Origin: Variovorax sp. HW608 | GTDB taxonomy: Bacteria > Pseudomonadota > Gammaproteobacteria > Burkholderiales > Burkholderiaceae_C | Assembly: GCF_900090195.1 (NCBI RefSeq) | Contig: NZ_LT607803.1 | Span: 5,544,229 to 5,608,228 of the forward strand | DNA length: 64,000 nt | Direction of reading: 5' to 3' | In this document: positions 48,429 to 56,718 of the stretch, in pieces | How positions within the stretch are numbered: the stretch's first letter is position 1 | Layout: every line of letters starts with the position of its first letter | Made by a program: the position numbers and the translations under genes | Notes under the pieces: model-generated | What the model was told of the DNA's origin: nothing | The model's input: the letters and a program-made list of their open reading frames with translations, nothing else | The model's database searches: none

Positions 48429-49636
48429 TGACCACGACACTGGCTCGCTGGCTTCAGGCCCTGTCCTCGTTCGGCCTGGCCCTGCTCGTGGCGGGCTGCG
48501 CCACGAAACCTCCGGCTTCGTCCAGGACCGAGCTTCCCTTCGACCAGGCCGTGGCGCAGGCCACCGACGGGCTGGTGGTGCAGACCCAGAAGATGCAGAG
48601 CCTGCTCGCCAGGATCGGCGGCAAGAGCGGCGTGGTGCTGGATCCGATGATCGACGCCGGAAGCGGCCAGCAGACGGCCGCCACGCAGTTGCTGCAGGAA
48701 CGCGTGACCGAGCGGCTTGCCGCGCAGGAATCCATCCAGGTCGTGCCGTTCCAGCGCGCGAACCTCGACAAGGCGCGCTACCTGCTGACCGGCACGATGA
48801 CGCGGCTTGCGGTCGACCAGCCGCGCGGGCCGATGGAAATCAACCTCGCGCTGACCGAGCTCGCGACCGGCAAGGTGATCGCCCAGTCCTCCGCGGTCAC
48901 CCGTGACGAGGGGCTGGACCACACGCCGCTGCTCTACTACCGCGACACGCCGGTACCGACGAAGGACCGCGTGGTCGAAGGCTACGTGCGCACCAGCGCC
49001 ACCCCGCCCGGCCAGAAGGCGGATGCGTACTACCTCGAACGGCTCGCGGTCGCGCCGCTGATCAAGGACGCCACCAGCGCCTACAACGCCGAGCGCTACC
49101 AGGACGCACTCACGGGCTACAGCGCCGCCGGCGACAGCGCGATCGGCGAGCAGTTGCGGGTGCTCAACGGCATCTACCTGAGCTCGGCCAGGCTCGGCAA
49201 GAGCGCGGAGGCCGAGCAGGCCTTCGGCAAGCTGGTCGCCTATGGCATCGCCAACCAGCAGCTCGGCGTGAAGTTCCTCTTCAATCCGAACACCACGGTG
49301 TTCTGGTCGGAGCAGAAGATCAGCGGCCCCTATCCGATGTGGCTGCGCGAGATCGCCAAGGCGAGCGCCGGCGCGAAGGTCTGCATGGACATCATCGGCC
49401 ACACCAGCCACACGGGGTCGGTGGCCTACAACGACACGCTCTCGCTGCAGCGGGCCAAGTACATCCAGCAGCGGCTGGTGGGCGAGGCGGCCGTGCTCGG
49501 CACGCGCACCGCGCCGAGCGGCAAGGGCTTCCGCGAGAACATCATCGGCAGCGGCACCGACGATGCGGTCGATGCGCTGGACCGCCGCGTCGAATTCAAG
49601 ATCGTCGATTGCGGGGTGATGCAGGCCGTCCGTTGA
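48425..49636 (+). CDS. OmpA-domain lipoprotein coupled to the kinase
   Basis: 403 residues. Lipobox LLVAGC with Cys25; an N-terminal domain about 35-170 (SLLARIGGKSGVVLDPMID; LLTGTMTRLAVD) reminiscent of FlgO/CsgG-like folds; a TPR-like middle (AYNAERYQDALTGYSAAGD); and a C-terminal OmpA-like peptidoglycan-binding domain about 290-395 (IIGHTSHTGSVAYNDTLSLQRA). Translationally coupled to the kinase, so the pair may report cell-envelope state; inference. Confidence 0.82.
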   Translation: MMTTTLARWLQALSSFGLALLVAGCATKPPASSRTELPFDQAVAQATDGLVVQTQKMQSLLARIGGKSGVVLDPMIDAGSGQQTAATQLLQERVTERLAAQESIQVVPFQRANLDKARYLLTGTMTRLAVDQPRGPMEINLALTELATGKVIAQSSAVTRDEGLDHTPLLYYRDTPVPTKDRVVEGYVRTSATPPGQKADAYYLERLAVAPLIKDATSAYNAERYQDALTGYSAAGDSAIGEQLRVLNGIYLSSARLGKSAEAEQAFGKLVAYGIANQQLGVKFLFNPNTTVFWSEQKISGPYPMWLREIAKASAGAKVCMDIIGHTSHTGSVAYNDTLSLQRAKYIQQRLVGEAAVLGTRTAPSGKGFRENIIGSGTDDAVDALDRRVEFKIVDCGVMQAVR

Positions 49637-49684
49637 GGGTCTATCGGCGGCCGGCGGAAAAAATCCGGTCTCGGTTCCCCTAAG

Positions 49685-49707
49685 ATGACTCCTTTCGTCA
49701 GAGTCAT
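49685..49707 (+). promoter_or_regulatory. Candidate operator before the malonate operon
   Basis: ATGACT (49685-49690) and AGTCAT (49702-49707) form an inverted repeat with an 11-base spacer, 23 bases before the malonyl-CoA decarboxylase ATG. GntR-family regulators commonly control such genes, but none is adjacent. Confidence 0.4.
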
Positions 49708-49730
49708 CGAGGAAGGGTCGAACCGATCTC

Positions 49731-51161
49731 ATGAATGCCAGCGACTGGATCACACGCAACGTCTCGCGCCTGAAGCCGGGCAACATCGCCGAAGCGGCCA
49801 GGACTGCCGTCGGACCAAGGCCGCTTTCCGAACGCCTCGAAGCCACGCTGCGCCGCTCCGGCGAAGGGCTCGCGCCGCGCGCCCTGCGGCGCGCGCTGGG
49901 GGACCTCCAGGCGGTGGTCGACCCCAGCGTGAGCGAAGTCGAGGGCGGCCGCCGCGCCCATGATTTCGTGCAGTGGTATGCGGGGCGCGAACTCGACGAG
50001 CGGCGCGACATCTGGCTGCTCATGAGCGAGCGCTTCGCGCCCGATGCGCAGAAGCTCAGCAACGCCCGTGAGCACCACGAGGCAGCGGTCGGGACGGCCG
50101 ACGAAGGCCAGGCCGAGATCCAGCTGCGGCGCGCGCTGGCCTCGCCGCGCGCGCGGCTCTTGCAGCGCTTCGCGGTCGAGCCCGACGGCATGGGTTTCCT
50201 GGTCGATCTGCGCGCCCAGCTGCTGCCGCACCTCAAGGGCGACCGGCGGCTGCTGCCGCTCGACGCCGAACTCGAGCACCTGTTTTCCACTTGGTTCGAC
50301 GTGGCCTTCCTGGACCTGCGCCGCATCAGCTGGGATTCGCCGGCCTCGCTGATCGAAAAGCTGATCCAGTACGAAGCCGTGCACGACATCAAGAGCTGGG
50401 CCGACGTCAAGAACCGGCTCGACAGCGACCGCCGGTGCTACGGCTTCTTCCATCCACGGCTGCCCAACACGCCGCTGATCTTCGTGGAGGTGGCGCTGGT
50501 CGACCGTGTCAGCGAGGGCATCGCGCCGCTGCTCGACGAGGCCGCCGCGCTGACCCGGCCCGAAACGGCCACCACCGCGATCTTCTATTCGATCAGCAAC
50601 ACGCAGGCCGGCCTGCGCGGCGTGAGCTTCGGCGATTCACTGATCAAGCGCGTGGTCGAGACGCTGCAGGAAGAGCTGCCGCGCCTGAAGACTTTCGCGA
50701 CCCTGTCGCCGATCCCGGGCTTTCGCGCCTGGCTCGGCAAGCATGCCGGCGACATGCTGGCGCGGCTCGACGAGAAGCGCTCGACCGAGCTCGGCCGCGT
50801 GGTCGGATCGCTGCCGCCCACGGCGGAACGCTTCCTCGCGGCGGCGGACGCGGTGAGCGCGCAGGACGCCAGGTCGCCGGTTGCGCAACTGCTGCTCAAT
50901 TCGGCCGCCGAATACCTCGGCCGCGCCACGGCCGACGGCAAGCCGGTGGACCCGGTCGCGCGCTTCCATCTCGGCAACGGCGCGCGGGTCGAGCGGCTCA
51001 ATTGGGCCGGCGATCCTTCGCCGAAGGGGCTGAAGCAGTCCTATGGCCTGATGGTCAACTACCTCTACGATCTCAAGCGGCTCGACAAGCACCGCGCCCT
51101 GCTCGGACAGGGCAAGGTGGCCGTGTCCGGCGCGATCGACGATCTCTTTTTCCCGGATTGA
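49731..51161 (+). CDS. matA: Malonyl-CoA decarboxylase
   Basis: Releases CO2 from malonyl-CoA to give acetyl-CoA. 476 residues. Family segments PNTPLIFVEVALVD, TTAIFYSISNTQAGLRGVSFG and ARFHLGNGARVERLNW are present; the N-terminal helical domain covers about 1-190. First gene of the malonate operon. Confidence 0.93.
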   Translation: MNASDWITRNVSRLKPGNIAEAARTAVGPRPLSERLEATLRRSGEGLAPRALRRALGDLQAVVDPSVSEVEGGRRAHDFVQWYAGRELDERRDIWLLMSERFAPDAQKLSNAREHHEAAVGTADEGQAEIQLRRALASPRARLLQRFAVEPDGMGFLVDLRAQLLPHLKGDRRLLPLDAELEHLFSTWFDVAFLDLRRISWDSPASLIEKLIQYEAVHDIKSWADVKNRLDSDRRCYGFFHPRLPNTPLIFVEVALVDRVSEGIAPLLDEAAALTRPETATTAIFYSISNTQAGLRGVSFGDSLIKRVVETLQEELPRLKTFATLSPIPGFRAWLGKHAGDMLARLDEKRSTELGRVVGSLPPTAERFLAAADAVSAQDARSPVAQLLLNSAAEYLGRATADGKPVDPVARFHLGNGARVERLNWAGDPSPKGLKQSYGLMVNYLYDLKRLDKHRALLGQGKVAVSGAIDDLFFPD

Positions 51162-51232
51162 TTTTTTCAAGGGCCCAGATTCCTGCGCCGCAGGCCCCGG
51201 CGTGTGGCAGACCATAACGAGGAGACGAAAGA

Positions 51233-52222
51233 ATGACCCCAGGCTTTCAGCGGCGCGATGTGTTGCAGCTCGCGCTGGCGGCGGGCGCCGCGGCCCTGGC
51301 CGGCGGCGCGCGCGCGCAGTCGGGCTGGCCGACCCGGCCCGTGACGATGATCGTGCCGTTCCCGGCCGGCGGCGGCACCGATGCCTTCGCGCGGCCGCTC
51401 TCGGCGCAGTTCAGCAGCATCGTCGGCCAGACGCTGGTGATCGACAACCGGGGCGGCGCGGGCGGCACCGTGGGCGCGAGCATCGCGTCCAAGGCGCGCG
51501 CGGACGGCTACACGCTCTTCATGGGCGCGGTCCACCACGCGATCGCGCCCTCGGTCTATCCCAAGCTGGACTACGACCTCGAAAAGGACTTCGTGCCCAT
51601 GATGCTGCTGGCCGACGTGCCGCAGGTGGTGGTCGTGAACCCGAAGCGCGTGAGCGCGACCACGCTCAAGGATTTCGTCGCCTATGCCAGGCAGAACCCG
51701 GGCAAGCTCAACTACGCCTCGGCGGGTTCGGGCACCTCGCACCATCTGGCGGGCGAGCTCTTCAAGCTGCAGACCGGCACCTTCATCACCCACATCCCGT
51801 ATCGCGGCGCGGGTCCGGCGCTGCAGGACCTGATCGCCGGCAACGTGGACGTGATGTTCGACGGCCTGGGCTCCTCTGCGCAGCACATCAAGGCGGGCCG
51901 AATCAAGGCTCTCATGGTGGCCGGCAGGAAGCGCAACCCGGCCCTGCCCGACGTGCCCTGCGCCGCGGAGGTGGGCCTGCCCGACTACACCGTGACCACC
52001 TGGTACGGCCTCTGGGCGCCCAAGGGCACCCCGGCCGACGTGCAGGCGCGGGCCATCGACGACATGAAGAAGGCGCTGGCGACCGACGAGCTGAAATCGA
52101 TCTGGGCCGCCAACGGGTCCGAGATCCCGAACCTCACGGGAGCGCAGTATGGCGCCTTCGTGAACGCCGAGATCAAGCGCTGGGCCGCGGTGGTGAGGGC
52201 CTCCGGAGCCAAGCTGGAATGA
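51233..52222 (+). CDS. Bug-family (TctC-type) solute-binding protein
   Basis: Periplasmic receptor of 329 residues. The signal peptide carries RRDVLQLAL, a twin-arginine-like motif, and ends GARAQ. Bug signatures PFPAGGGTDAFARPL and NRGGAGGTVGASIASKA are clear. In this operon the ligand is probably malonate or another dicarboxylate; no TctA/TctB membrane partner is encoded nearby. Overlaps the hydratase gene by ATGA. Confidence 0.93.
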   Translation: MTPGFQRRDVLQLALAAGAAALAGGARAQSGWPTRPVTMIVPFPAGGGTDAFARPLSAQFSSIVGQTLVIDNRGGAGGTVGASIASKARADGYTLFMGAVHHAIAPSVYPKLDYDLEKDFVPMMLLADVPQVVVVNPKRVSATTLKDFVAYARQNPGKLNYASAGSGTSHHLAGELFKLQTGTFITHIPYRGAGPALQDLIAGNVDVMFDGLGSSAQHIKAGRIKALMVAGRKRNPALPDVPCAAEVGLPDYTVTTWYGLWAPKGTPADVQARAIDDMKKALATDELKSIWAANGSEIPNLTGAQYGAFVNAEIKRWAAVVRASGAKLE

Positions 52223-52995
52223 CCGATTCGATCACGCTGCACGGGGAGGGCCCGATCGCTTTCGTCACGCTGGCGAACGCGGGCCGGCTCAACGCCATGA
52301 CGCGCGCGATGTGGCGCGAATTGCGCGCGGTCTTCGAAGAGCTTGGGCGCGATGCGTCGAGCCGTTGCGTCGTCGTGCGCGGGGAGGGAGGGGCCTTCTG
52401 CGCCGGCGGCGACATTTCCGAGTACCCGTCGTTTCGCTTCGACGAGGCGAGCCTGCGCGAATTCCATGAGAACGAGGTCTGGGCGGCGCTCGCCGCGATG
52501 CTGGCCTGCGAGCTGCCGCTCGTCGCGCAGATCGAGGGCGCCTGCATGGGTGCGGGGCTGGAAATCGCGAGCTGCTGCGACATCCGCCTGGCGGGTGCCT
52601 CGGCGAAGTTCGGTGCGCCGATCGCCAAGCTGGGCTTTCCGATGGCGCCGCGCGAAGCCGCGCTGGTGACCAGCGCCATCGGCGACGCGCTCGCGCGCGA
52701 CATGCTGCTGGCCGCCGGCGTGCATGATGCGCAGCGCCTGTACGACGCCGGCTTCCTGCTGCGCGTGATGCCCGATGCCGACGTCGCGGGCGCGGCGCTG
52801 GCGCGAGCGCAGCGCATCGCCGCGCTCGCGCCCGAAGCCGCCCGCCTCAACAAGCGCACCTTCTCCTCGCTGCGCAGCGCAGGCGGACAAGACCCGCTGG
52901 CACCGCTGGTGGCCGTGGCCTACGACTACGCCGATTCCGATGAACACCGCGAAGGCATCGCCGCCTTCCTCGGCAAGCGCACTCCCGTCTTTTGA
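52219..52995 (+). CDS. Enoyl-CoA hydratase/isomerase family protein
   Basis: 258 residues with the crotonase fold. Oxyanion-hole segments GAFCAGGDISEY and the helix start EGACMGAGLEIASCCDIRLAG are visible. The usual second catalytic Glu position reads PIAKLGF, so the exact reaction is uncertain. Lies between the Bug receptor and malonyl-CoA synthetase. Confidence 0.87.
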   Translation: MTDSITLHGEGPIAFVTLANAGRLNAMTRAMWRELRAVFEELGRDASSRCVVVRGEGGAFCAGGDISEYPSFRFDEASLREFHENEVWAALAAMLACELPLVAQIEGACMGAGLEIASCCDIRLAGASAKFGAPIAKLGFPMAPREAALVTSAIGDALARDMLLAAGVHDAQRLYDAGFLLRVMPDADVAGAALARAQRIAALAPEAARLNKRTFSSLRSAGGQDPLAPLVAVAYDYADSDEHREGIAAFLGKRTPVF

Positions 52996-53002
52996 TATCA
53001 CC

Positions 53003-54562
53003 ATGACCGACACGACAACGAACGCCAATCTCTTCGCCGCATTGCGCGCTGCCTTCCCGTCCGATCTCGATGCGATCGCGGTCGAGACCGACGACGGCCT
53101 GTTCTATTCCTGGCGCGACCTCGACCGCGCGAGCGCGATGATCGCGAACCTGCTTCATGCGCTGAAGCTCAAGGAGGGCGCACGCATCGCAGTGCAGGTC
53201 GAGAAGTCCGTCGAGGCGATGCTGCTGTACCTCGCGACCTTGCGCGCGGGCTATGTCTTCCTGCCGCTCAACACCGCCTACCGGCAGGCCGAGATCGAAT
53301 ATTTCATCGGCAATGCAGAGCCGGAGGTGGTCGTCTGCAGCAGCGCCAATGCGGAATGGGTCGCGCCGATCGCGACCGCTGCCGGCACGCGCCACGTCTT
53401 CACGCTCGATGACGACCGCACCGGCACCCTGCTCGAAGTGGCGGCAGAGTGCAGCGACCAGCACGACATCGCGCGCAAGAAGGGCGACGATCTCGCCGCC
53501 ATCATCTACACCAGCGGTACCACCGGCCGCAGCAAGGGCGCGATGCTTTCGCACCGCAACCTGCAGTCGAACGCCGAGGTGCTCAAGGACTACTGGGGCT
53601 GGCGCTCGTCCAGGCGCGGCGACGGCGACGTGCTGATCCACGCGCTGCCGATCTTCCATGTGCACGGGCTGTTCGTCGCGATCCACGGGGCGCTGATCAG
53701 CGGCAGCCGGATGATCTGGCTCAACCGCTTCGATCCGCGCCGCGTGGTCGCGCGCCTGCCGGATGCGACCGTCTTCATGGGCGTGCCGACGCTCTACGTG
53801 CGCATGCTGGCCGAGCCGGGTCTGACGCGCGAGGCTTGCAGCAACATGCGGCTTTTCATCTCGGGCTCCGCGCCGCTCCTGATCGAGACCTTCAACGAAT
53901 GGCGCGAGCGCACCGACCACACCATCCTCGAGCGCTATGGCATGAGCGAGACGGTGATGCTCACCTCCAATCCGTACAGCGCGGTGCAGGGTGAGCGTCG
54001 CGGCGGCACGGTGGGTTTCCCGCTGCCCGGCGTGCGCCTGCGCGTGCGCGACGACCAGGGCAACCCGTGCCCGACCGAGGAGATCGGCCACATCGAGGTG
54101 GACGGGCCGAACGTGTTCTGCGGCTACTGGCGCATGCCGGAGAAGACCAAGGAGGAGTTCACGCCCGACGGCTACTTCAAGACCGGCGACGTGGGCAAGA
54201 TCGACGGCCTCGGCTACGTGACCATCGTCGGGCGCAGCAAGGACCTGATCATCAGCGGCGGCTACAACGTCTATCCGGCGGAGATCGAGGGCTACATCAA
54301 CGAGCTGCCCGGCGTGGCGGAAAGCGCCATCGTCGGCGTACCGCATCCGGACTTCGGCGAAGTGGGCGTGGCGATCGTGATTCCCAAGGCGGGGGCGACG
54401 CTCGATGCCGACGCGATCGTGGTCGAACTCAAGGCCAGGCTCGCGAACTTCAAGATTCCCAAGCGCTGCTTCGTGGTGACAGAACTCCCGCGCAACGCGA
54501 TGGGCAAGGTGCAAAAAGCACTGCTGCGCGAACAGCACAAGCGGCTGTTCGCGAGCGCCTGA
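53003..54562 (+). CDS. matB: Malonyl-CoA synthetase
   Basis: AMP-forming ligase of 519 residues that activates malonate. P-loop YTSGTTGRSKGAM near residue 168, A5 region RYGMSETVMLTSNP, A8 GRSKDLIISGGYNVYP, and the C-terminal Lys in RNAMGKVQKALL. The presence of malonyl-CoA decarboxylase in the same operon supports malonate as substrate. Confidence 0.9.
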   Translation: MTDTTTNANLFAALRAAFPSDLDAIAVETDDGLFYSWRDLDRASAMIANLLHALKLKEGARIAVQVEKSVEAMLLYLATLRAGYVFLPLNTAYRQAEIEYFIGNAEPEVVVCSSANAEWVAPIATAAGTRHVFTLDDDRTGTLLEVAAECSDQHDIARKKGDDLAAIIYTSGTTGRSKGAMLSHRNLQSNAEVLKDYWGWRSSRRGDGDVLIHALPIFHVHGLFVAIHGALISGSRMIWLNRFDPRRVVARLPDATVFMGVPTLYVRMLAEPGLTREACSNMRLFISGSAPLLIETFNEWRERTDHTILERYGMSETVMLTSNPYSAVQGERRGGTVGFPLPGVRLRVRDDQGNPCPTEEIGHIEVDGPNVFCGYWRMPEKTKEEFTPDGYFKTGDVGKIDGLGYVTIVGRSKDLIISGGYNVYPAEIEGYINELPGVAESAIVGVPHPDFGEVGVAIVIPKAGATLDADAIVVELKARLANFKIPKRCFVVTELPRNAMGKVQKALLREQHKRLFASA

Positions 54563-54568
54563 GCGGCG

Positions 54569-54994
54569 CTATTGCACCAGCAGGACCGAGATGTCGGTCT
54601 CGGCCACCACCTTGGTGGCCACCGAACCCATGATCGCGCGGGCGATGAGGCCATGGCCGTGCGTGCCCATGACGATCAGCTCGGCGCCGCATTCGCCGGC
54701 CGACTTGATGATCTCCTCGGCCGCATGGCCGTGGCGCTCGTCGATGCGGTAGTTCGCGATGTCGTGCCGTGCGAGCTGCGCCCTGACCGGTTCGATGACC
54801 TTCGCGGTTTCTTCCTGGTAGTACTCCGCGATCGTTCCCTTGCTCAGATGCCGGGCAATGTGCCCCGGCACGCCGATGCAGACGTGGACCACGACCAGCT
54901 CGTTGGCGTCCACGAACATGTGGCGGTGCTTCGCCAGGTAGTCGATGGCCTTCTGCGTGTGGGGACTGCCGTCCACGGCGATCAGGATCTTCAT
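54569..54994 (-). CDS. Universal stress protein (UspA family)
   Basis: 141 residues. ATP-binding signature G-x2-G-x9-G-S is present as GTHGHGLIARAIMGS. Start overlaps the stop of the upstream UspA gene (ATGA), making a two-gene unit. Converges with matB 6 bases away. Confidence 0.92.
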   Translation of the reverse strand: MKILIAVDGSPHTQKAIDYLAKHRHMFVDANELVVVHVCIGVPGHIARHLSKGTIAEYYQEETAKVIEPVRAQLARHDIANYRIDERHGHAAEEIIKSAGECGAELIVMGTHGHGLIARAIMGSVATKVVAETDISVLLVQ

Positions 54995-55437
54995 CAGCGC
55001 AGCACCAGGACAGGAAGCTCGGAATGCGTGAGGACATGCTGGGTTTCGCTGCCCAGCAGCAGCCGCTTGATGCCCTTGCGGCCGTGCGAGGCCATCACGA
55101 TGAGATTGGCCTCGTGCTTCTTGGCCGCATTGATGATGGCATCGCCGACGAGGTCGGAGCTGATGACCGATGTCCTGATGTTCACGCCGGCCGCCTTGGC
55201 CTCGGCCGCGACCGCGTCGAGCGCGGCTTGCGCCGCATCGGACCACTGCTTCTCGATGCGGCCGATGTCCTCGGGCGTGAAGACGGCGGCGCCGTCGAAA
55301 TAGTTGGTGGGGTAGCGGGGGACGACCGTGAGCGCAAGCAGTTCGGAGCCATTCTGCGCCGCCAGCGCGACGGCGCTCGTCACAGCCTTCCTGGAAAGGG
55401 GCGAGCCGTCGGTGGCGACCAGGATTCGCTGGAACAT
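54994..55437 (-). CDS. Universal stress protein (UspA family)
   Basis: 147 residues. N-terminal ILVATDGSPLSRKAV and the nucleotide-binding segment ASHGRKGIKRLLLGS. Paired with the downstream UspA gene; the two are divergent in sequence and may form a heterodimer. Confidence 0.92.
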   Translation of the reverse strand: MFQRILVATDGSPLSRKAVTSAVALAAQNGSELLALTVVPRYPTNYFDGAAVFTPEDIGRIEKQWSDAAQAALDAVAAEAKAAGVNIRTSVISSDLVGDAIINAAKKHEANLIVMASHGRKGIKRLLLGSETQHVLTHSELPVLVLR

Positions 55438-55524
55438 GCGGTTCTCCTTCAGTTGAAACGGTCACTTTAGGCTGGTCGCCGCAGAAGCGCTTGCGCCACA
55501 TCAAACTTCAGCCGCCGACAGAAA

Positions 55525-55558
55525 AAAGCCACGGCCCCGATGCGGGCGCCGTGGCTTT
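55525..55558 (-). terminator. Rho-independent terminator of 6S RNA
   Basis: On the minus strand AAAGCCACGG pairs with CCGTGGCTTT, with inner CGCCCG/CGGGGC-type pairing, and is followed by a T-run. It lies 9-40 bases after the closing stem of 6S RNA. Confidence 0.75.
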
Positions 55559-55566
55559 GGCGAATA

Positions 55567-55743
55567 GGTGTCTGCGGATGGGCCTGGACTCGCAGCCTGA
55601 ACCGGGGTTCAGGTGGGCGAGGGCAGCAAGGCTTCGGGTTCATCTGACGCGAGATGATCACACCCGCCAAGCGATATACCAAGCCCTGCTCCGTGGAGCA
55701 TTGGTACAAGGACATATAAAGCCCAGCGCGCACCGCAGACAGG
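55567..55743 (-). ncRNA. ssrS: 6S RNA
   Basis: Regulatory RNA that binds the sigma-70 RNA polymerase. It lies immediately downstream of zapA, its usual place in proteobacteria. The closing stem is clear: CCTGTCTGCGG at the 5' end pairs with CCGCAGACACC at the 3' end, followed inward by TGGGC/GCCCA, giving a rod about 177 bases long with a large internal bubble. A TAAAAT -10 element lies just upstream (near 55750) and a terminator just downstream. Confidence 0.85.
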
Positions 55744-55781
55744 ACGCATTTTACGCCTGTGCAGCTCGCGTGGCGCTCCTT

Positions 55782-56102
55782 TCAGAGCAAATGTCCGTCG
55801 CCGGCGAGGGCCTGATCGAGCCGCTGCACCAATTGCACGGCGCGTGCATCGTCGGCGGTGGGGTCGGACGGGGCCGCAGGCGGCGCGGGCGGGGGCGCAG
55901 CTTCGCGCTGCACCAGGTCGAACGCGAGGTTCAGCGAAGCGAGCACGGCGATGCGGTCGCGCGCCTTCACCTTGCCGGCATCGCGGATCTTGCACATCGC
56001 CGCGTCGACACGATCCACTGCTTCGCGCAACTGCGCTTCACCGCCTTCGGGACAGCCGAGCAGATAGCTCTGGCCCATGATCTGGACTTCGATTTGTTTC
56101 AT
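55782..56102 (-). CDS. zapA: Cell division protein ZapA
   Basis: 106 residues. Bundles FtsZ at midcell. N-terminal MKQIEVQIMGQSYLLGCPEG and the helix EAVDRVDAAMCKIRD are typical; the coiled-coil end (LVQRLDQALAG) is short. A Pro/Ala-rich insert (PPPAPPAAPSDP) precedes it. Overlaps the upstream small coiled-coil gene by ATGA. Confidence 0.92.
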   Translation of the reverse strand: MKQIEVQIMGQSYLLGCPEGGEAQLREAVDRVDAAMCKIRDAGKVKARDRIAVLASLNLAFDLVQREAAPPPAPPAAPSDPTADDARAVQLVQRLDQALAGDGHLL

Positions 56103-56326
56103 GAGCGGGAGCTCGGGTCTTGCGTAGGATCGGTCGGGAGCTGGTCGAGGAGCGCATCGAGCCGCGTGCGCGCCGCGGCGAGCCGGGACTTGAGCGCATC
56201 GCGTTCCCGCGTGAGCGCCTCCACCTGGTCCTGCAGCAACGCATTGGTGCGCTGTACTTCTTCATGGCGCACGAGCAGGCGTTCGACACGCTCGGCGATC
56301 TGTTCAATACGGCTCGGTGCAGGCAT
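56099..56326 (-). CDS. Small coiled-coil protein upstream of zapA, ZapB-like (TIGR02449)
   Basis: 75 residues, almost entirely a helix with heptads (IEQIAERVERLLVRHEEVQR, LLQDQVEALTRERDALKSRL). Start chosen at the ATG at 56326 rather than 56374 because the helix begins there. Linked to zapA by ATGA overlap, so it probably acts in division. Confidence 0.85.
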   Translation of the reverse strand: MPAPSRIEQIAERVERLLVRHEEVQRTNALLQDQVEALTRERDALKSRLAAARTRLDALLDQLPTDPTQDPSSRS

Positions 56327-56409
56327 GGGGGGCGATTGTAGATTCGGGCGCTTGCGGGTTTCCACGCGCTGCAAGGGCCGCGCGCCCTGACACTTTACAA
56401 TCCCGCGCG

Positions 56410-56625
56410 TTGGTGCTCGCGAGGTGGTTCACACCTCGCAGTTCAACGGGAAGCAGAAGCCGACGCCCCCACAGGGCTCAGGCCAGCCTGCGCTGCCCCC
56501 GCAACGGTCAAGCAGACGGCGTCCTTTCTTCGGATGCCGCCCTCGTCAATCAGCCACTGGATGCCCTGAAACAGGCCTCTGGGAAGGCGACGAAGGTCGT
56601 GCTGCCAGCCCGGATACCGGCCAAC
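56410..56625 (+). promoter_or_regulatory. Adenosylcobalamin riboswitch
   Basis: B12-sensing leader. Core motifs in order: GGTGC near 56412, ACGGGAAGCAGAAGCC, GCGCTGCCCCCGCAACGGTCA (the conserved CCCGCAAC box, here 56493-56513), CAGCCACTGGATG, CTGGGAAGGCG and GCCAGCCCGGATACCGGCC (56604-56622). The 394-base gap before btuB contains only this and about 95 bases of expression platform. Confidence 0.92.
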
Positions 56626-56718
56626 GAGGCGGTCGCCGCATGGAAGGCATGCGAACGGCCATGACGTCCATGCGCTGGCGGGGAAGCCGGCGAAGGACTT
56701 TGATCTTTTGTTGTCCCC

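Noticed and set aside
46494..49636. Part of a type VI secretion cluster
   Set aside because: Kinase and OmpA genes can accompany such clusters, but no tss, hcp, vgrG or clpV gene is nearby.
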